Positions 15,184-17,013 of a stretch of DNA of 17,013 bases are shown one piece after another. The stretch is taken from assembly GCA_034436045.1 (NCBI GenBank), contig DAOTVZ010000079.1:1-17013 (forward strand), in the 5' to 3' direction. The stretch comes from H111-94 sp034436045. Its GTDB lineage: Bacteria > Chloroflexota > Ktedonobacteria > Ktedonobacterales > Ktedonobacteraceae. The notes below the pieces were generated by a model. The model was given only the letters and a program-made list of their open reading frames with translations. It searched no databases and was not told the DNA's origin. How positions within the stretch are numbered: the stretch's first letter is position 1; every line of letters begins with the position of its first letter. Position numbers and translations under genes: made by a program.

Positions 15184-15202
15184 AGTTACGCAAAGGATCA
15201 GG

Positions 15203-16096
15203 ATGATGGCTGAAACGATTGGTTTTATCGGTCTGGGCATCATGGGTCGCCCGATGGCGCATAATCTCCTTAAACACGGCTACCAGTTGGTGGTGCATAA
15301 TCGCCATCAAGAGGTGACGAACGAATTCATCGCGCAGGGTGCCAGGTCGGCTCCTACGCCTAAAGAGGTGGCGGCACAAAGCGAGATTGTGATTACAATG
15401 CTACCCGATTCGCCGCAGGTGGAAGAGGTCTACCTGGGACAAGATGGCGTGCTTGAAGGGATACGCAAAGGCATGATCGCCATTGATATGAGTACGATTT
15501 CACCGGTGGTAGCGAAGAACGTAGCTCAGCAGATGGCCGAACGCGGCGTCAGCATGCTGGACGCGCCGGTCAGCGGAGGTGATAAGGGTGCGATTGCCGG
15601 GACGCTCTCAATCATGGTGGGCGGCGACGAAGAAACCTTCAATCGCTGCATGCCAATCTTTCAGGCGATGGGCAAGACCATTGTGCGTGTGGGCGAGAGC
15701 GGCGCAGGCCAGATTGTCAAAGCCTGCAACCAGATCGTGGTGGCCCTCACCTTCGAGGCCGTCAGCGAAGCGCTGGTGCTTGGCTCGAAGGCTGGCGTAG
15801 ACCCACACAAGATTCTCCAGGTGCTGGGTGGAGGCCTGGCCGCCAATCGCGTGATGGAGTTGCGAGGAGAAAGCATGCTGACCCACAACTTTGCACCGGG
15901 GTTCCGTATCCGGTTGCATCATAAAGACCTGGGCATCGCCCTCAGCAGTGGACGCAGCTACGGCGTACCCTTGCCTGTAACCGCGCTGGTCGATCAAATG
16001 CTGGCCGCGCTAGAGGTGCAGGGACGTGGCGATCTCGATCACTCTGCGTTGCTCACTTACATTGAAGATCAGGCCAACCATCACATTGGCGCATAA
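15203..16096 (+). CDS. garR: 2-hydroxy-3-oxopropionate (tartronate semialdehyde) reductase
   Basis: A 297-residue cytoplasmic NAD(P)-dependent beta-hydroxyacid dehydrogenase reducing tartronate semialdehyde to D-glycerate. The Rossmann motif GFIGLGIMGRPMAHNLL spans 7-23, the substrate motif DAPVSGGDKGAIAGTLSIMVGG 120-141 is cut only by family-usual changes, and the catalytic Lys173 is in GQIVKACNQ. Near the end, FKPGFRI-like APGFRIRLHHKDLG (231-244) matches E. coli GarR closely. Two start codons stand in tandem (15203 and 15206); AAGGA lies 5 and 8 nt before them, so the second may be used. It has its own promoter between inverted-repeat arms. Together with hyi and glcDEF it gives glyoxylate assimilation. 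3-hydroxyisobutyrate dehydrogenase is the main alternative, disfavoured by context. Confidence 0.9.
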   Translation: MMAETIGFIGLGIMGRPMAHNLLKHGYQLVVHNRHQEVTNEFIAQGARSAPTPKEVAAQSEIVITMLPDSPQVEEVYLGQDGVLEGIRKGMIAIDMSTISPVVAKNVAQQMAERGVSMLDAPVSGGDKGAIAGTLSIMVGGDEETFNRCMPIFQAMGKTIVRVGESGAGQIVKACNQIVVALTFEAVSEALVLGSKAGVDPHKILQVLGGGLAANRVMELRGESMLTHNFAPGFRIRLHHKDLGIALSSGRSYGVPLPVTALVDQMLAALEVQGRGDLDHSALLTYIEDQANHHIGA

Positions 16097-16126
16097 GTAT
16101 CTCAGCGGGAAACAAGTAGGACAAGC

Positions 16127-16196
16127 GCAAGGCATCGCCCTTATCTTACGATAATGCCGATCATACCTGTCGTGTAGGGTGGGGGCGATGCCTTGC
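16127..16196. repeat. 14-bp perfect inverted repeat after garR
   Basis: GCAAGGCATCGCCC (16127-16140) and GGGCGATGCCTTGC (16183-16196) are exact reverse complements 42 nt apart, starting 30 nt after the garR stop. The loop contains a smaller stem, TTATC-TTAC-GATAA. No T-run follows. It may be a terminator structure or a small repeat element. Confidence 0.6.
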
Positions 16197-16203
16197 TTGC
16201 TGC

Positions 16204-16213
16204 TTTCACCATT
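16204..16213 (-). promoter_or_regulatory. Upstream half-site of the IclR-gene operator region
   Basis: TTTCACCATT is the exact reverse complement of AATGGTGAAA at 16249-16258, 35 bp downstream. It carries the same TTTCACC core as the operator next to the -10 box. Confidence 0.4.
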
Positions 16214-16242
16214 CTGCTCACTTCCTTTAGAGCGCAGTTTTG

Positions 16243-16251
16243 TGCTACAAT
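16243..16251 (+). promoter_or_regulatory. Extended -10 promoter of the IclR-family gene
   Basis: TGCTACAAT fits an extended -10 (TGn followed by TACAAT). There is no convincing -35, as expected for that class. Transcription would start near 16258, inside the adjoining dyad. Confidence 0.5.
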
Positions 16252-16269
16252 GGTGAAAAGATTTTCACC
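16252..16269. promoter_or_regulatory. Candidate IclR-family operator (autoregulation)
   Basis: GGTGAAAAGATTTTCACC has perfect 8-bp arms around a 2-bp centre. It abuts the -10 box and covers the expected transcript start, 25 nt before the regulator's ATG. The length, symmetry and A/T-rich arms are like known IclR-family sites. Confidence 0.6.
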
Positions 16270-16294
16270 TGATGGAAAACGGAAGGGAGAGAGG

Positions 16295-17013
16295 ATGCAG
16301 GAATCCCTTGACAACAAGAACGAAAGCTCGTCGGGGAGCGGCGTGCAGTCGATTGAGCGCGCGCTCGACCTGCTTGAATGCCTGGCACGCTCCTCGGACT
16401 GGATGGGCATTAGTGAACTGAGTGCCGCCACTGGCCAACCGGTCGGCACCGTTCACCGCTTGCTCATGACCTTAATGGCACGTGAGTATGTAGTGCGCGA
16501 CAGCCGCACGCGACGCTACGCGCTCGGCCCCGCCTTTCGTCTGCTGGCCGGAGTCGCCCTGCAAACACCCAACTGGTCTGAAATCGCCACTCCCTACCTG
16601 CGTGAACTGGTCGAGATCAGCGGTGAGACGGCTAACCTGGCCGTGATGGAGCGCGACCGCGCGGTCTACGTGGCCCAGGCCCAGCCGACACGCATGGTGC
16701 GCATGTTCACCGAACTGGGCAATCGCGTCCCACTCTACAACACCGGCTGCGGAAAAGTGCTGCTGGCCTTCCAAACCGAGCGTGTTTTAAACTCGTATCT
16801 TTCCGAGAATAGTCTGGTCGCCTATACGCCAACAACGATCACCGATGTCGCATGCTTACGCGAAGAGTTGAACCGCGTGCGTGAGCGTGGCTATGCTATT
16901 GATAATGAGGAACAGGAAGAGGGTGTGCGCTGCCTTTCTGTGCCGGTCTATGGGCCGGGCCATCAGCGTGTCGTAGCGGCCATCAGCATCTCTGGCCCTT
17001 CTAGCCGCCTGGA
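16295..17013 (+). CDS. IclR-family transcriptional regulator (3' end outside the window)
   Basis: The first 239 residues of a DNA-binding regulator; the frame is open to the window edge, and family members are usually about 250-280 residues, so little is missing. After a Ser/Asn-rich leader, GVQSIERALDLLECLA (16-31) starts the winged helix-turn-helix, with ISELSAATGQPVGTVHRLL (39-57) as the DNA-contacting part. The effector-binding GAF-like domain begins near 85, and LGNRVPLYNTGCGKVLLAF (141-159) is its typical segment. GGGAG lies 5 nt before the ATG. It sits beside tartronate semialdehyde reductase, as AllR does in the E. coli glyoxylate regulon, so glyoxylate or a related acid is the likely ligand (inference). 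A dyad at its promoter suggests autoregulation. Confidence 0.9.
   Translation, partial: MQESLDNKNESSSGSGVQSIERALDLLECLARSSDWMGISELSAATGQPVGTVHRLLMTLMAREYVVRDSRTRRYALGPAFRLLAGVALQTPNWSEIATPYLRELVEISGETANLAVMERDRAVYVAQAQPTRMVRMFTELGNRVPLYNTGCGKVLLAFQTERVLNSYLSENSLVAYTPTTITDVACLREELNRVRERGYAIDNEEQEEGVRCLSVPVYGPGHQRVVAAISISGPSSRL

Larger units (their letters stand above)
14843..15202. other. Gene-free region between glcF and garR
   Basis: These 360 nt hold no supported gene. In order they contain a 13-bp perfect hairpin after glcF (14854-14883), a featureless part (about 14885-15045), three GTAAC repeats at 11-bp spacing (15047-15073), an AT-rich stretch (about 15091-15130) that could serve as an UP element, and the garR promoter within a 12-bp inverted repeat (15122-15183). 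Confidence 0.65.

Noticed and set aside
16127..16196. 14-bp inverted repeat as the ends of an insertion sequence
   Set aside because: Only 42 nt lie between the arms, with no transposase and no flanking target duplication seen.

Overview
The window reads as a chromosomal segment of a free-living, aerobic or facultatively aerobic bacterium with moderately high GC. My best guess is Chloroflexota, Ktedonobacteria-like. This rests on protein style and gene company only (an ECF-like sigma gene coupled to a small unknown, a short membrane-anchored two-Cys protein, a DUF815 ATPase), not on any database search. No tRNA, rRNA, CRISPR array, transposase or phage gene was seen.

Left third (1-4791): a predicted peptide-ligation and transglutaminase cassette. 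A transglutaminase-like gene on the minus strand (107-931) is divergent from a three-gene plus-strand operon: a circularly permuted ATP-grasp protein (COG2308 type), an alpha-E protein (COG2307 type) and a second transglutaminase (COG1305 type). The trio is a recurrent bacterial neighbourhood predicted to make or process an unknown peptide or amide product. Here it has two transglutaminases, one with Ser where the catalytic His normally sits, and no Anbu peptidase within the window. A possible further minus-strand gene starts at position 100 and leaves the window.

Middle (4788-9662), all minus strand: an ECF-like sigma factor gene translationally coupled to a 114-residue protein of unknown function; a Na/phosphate cotransporter with a PhoU-like tail, preceded by four TTAA(C/T)A repeats at exact 11-bp spacing that look like a PHO box; and a DUF815 AAA+ ATPase followed by a small membrane-anchored protein.

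Right half (9795-17013), plus strand: a glycolate/glyoxylate utilisation cluster. It holds hydroxypyruvate isomerase (hyi), the three glycolate dehydrogenase subunits glcD-glcE-glcF, tartronate semialdehyde reductase (garR/glxR type) and an IclR-family regulator cut by the window end. Together these take glycolate to glyoxylate and, after glyoxylate carboligase (not in this window), tartronate semialdehyde to glycerate, with Hyi interconverting hydroxypyruvate and tartronate semialdehyde. The non-coding parts carry structured candidate control sites: an 18-bp dyad next to the iclR-type -10 box, a 12-bp inverted repeat flanking the garR promoter, and a near-identical 12-mer in the hyi leader. 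These make a small glyoxylate regulon plausible.
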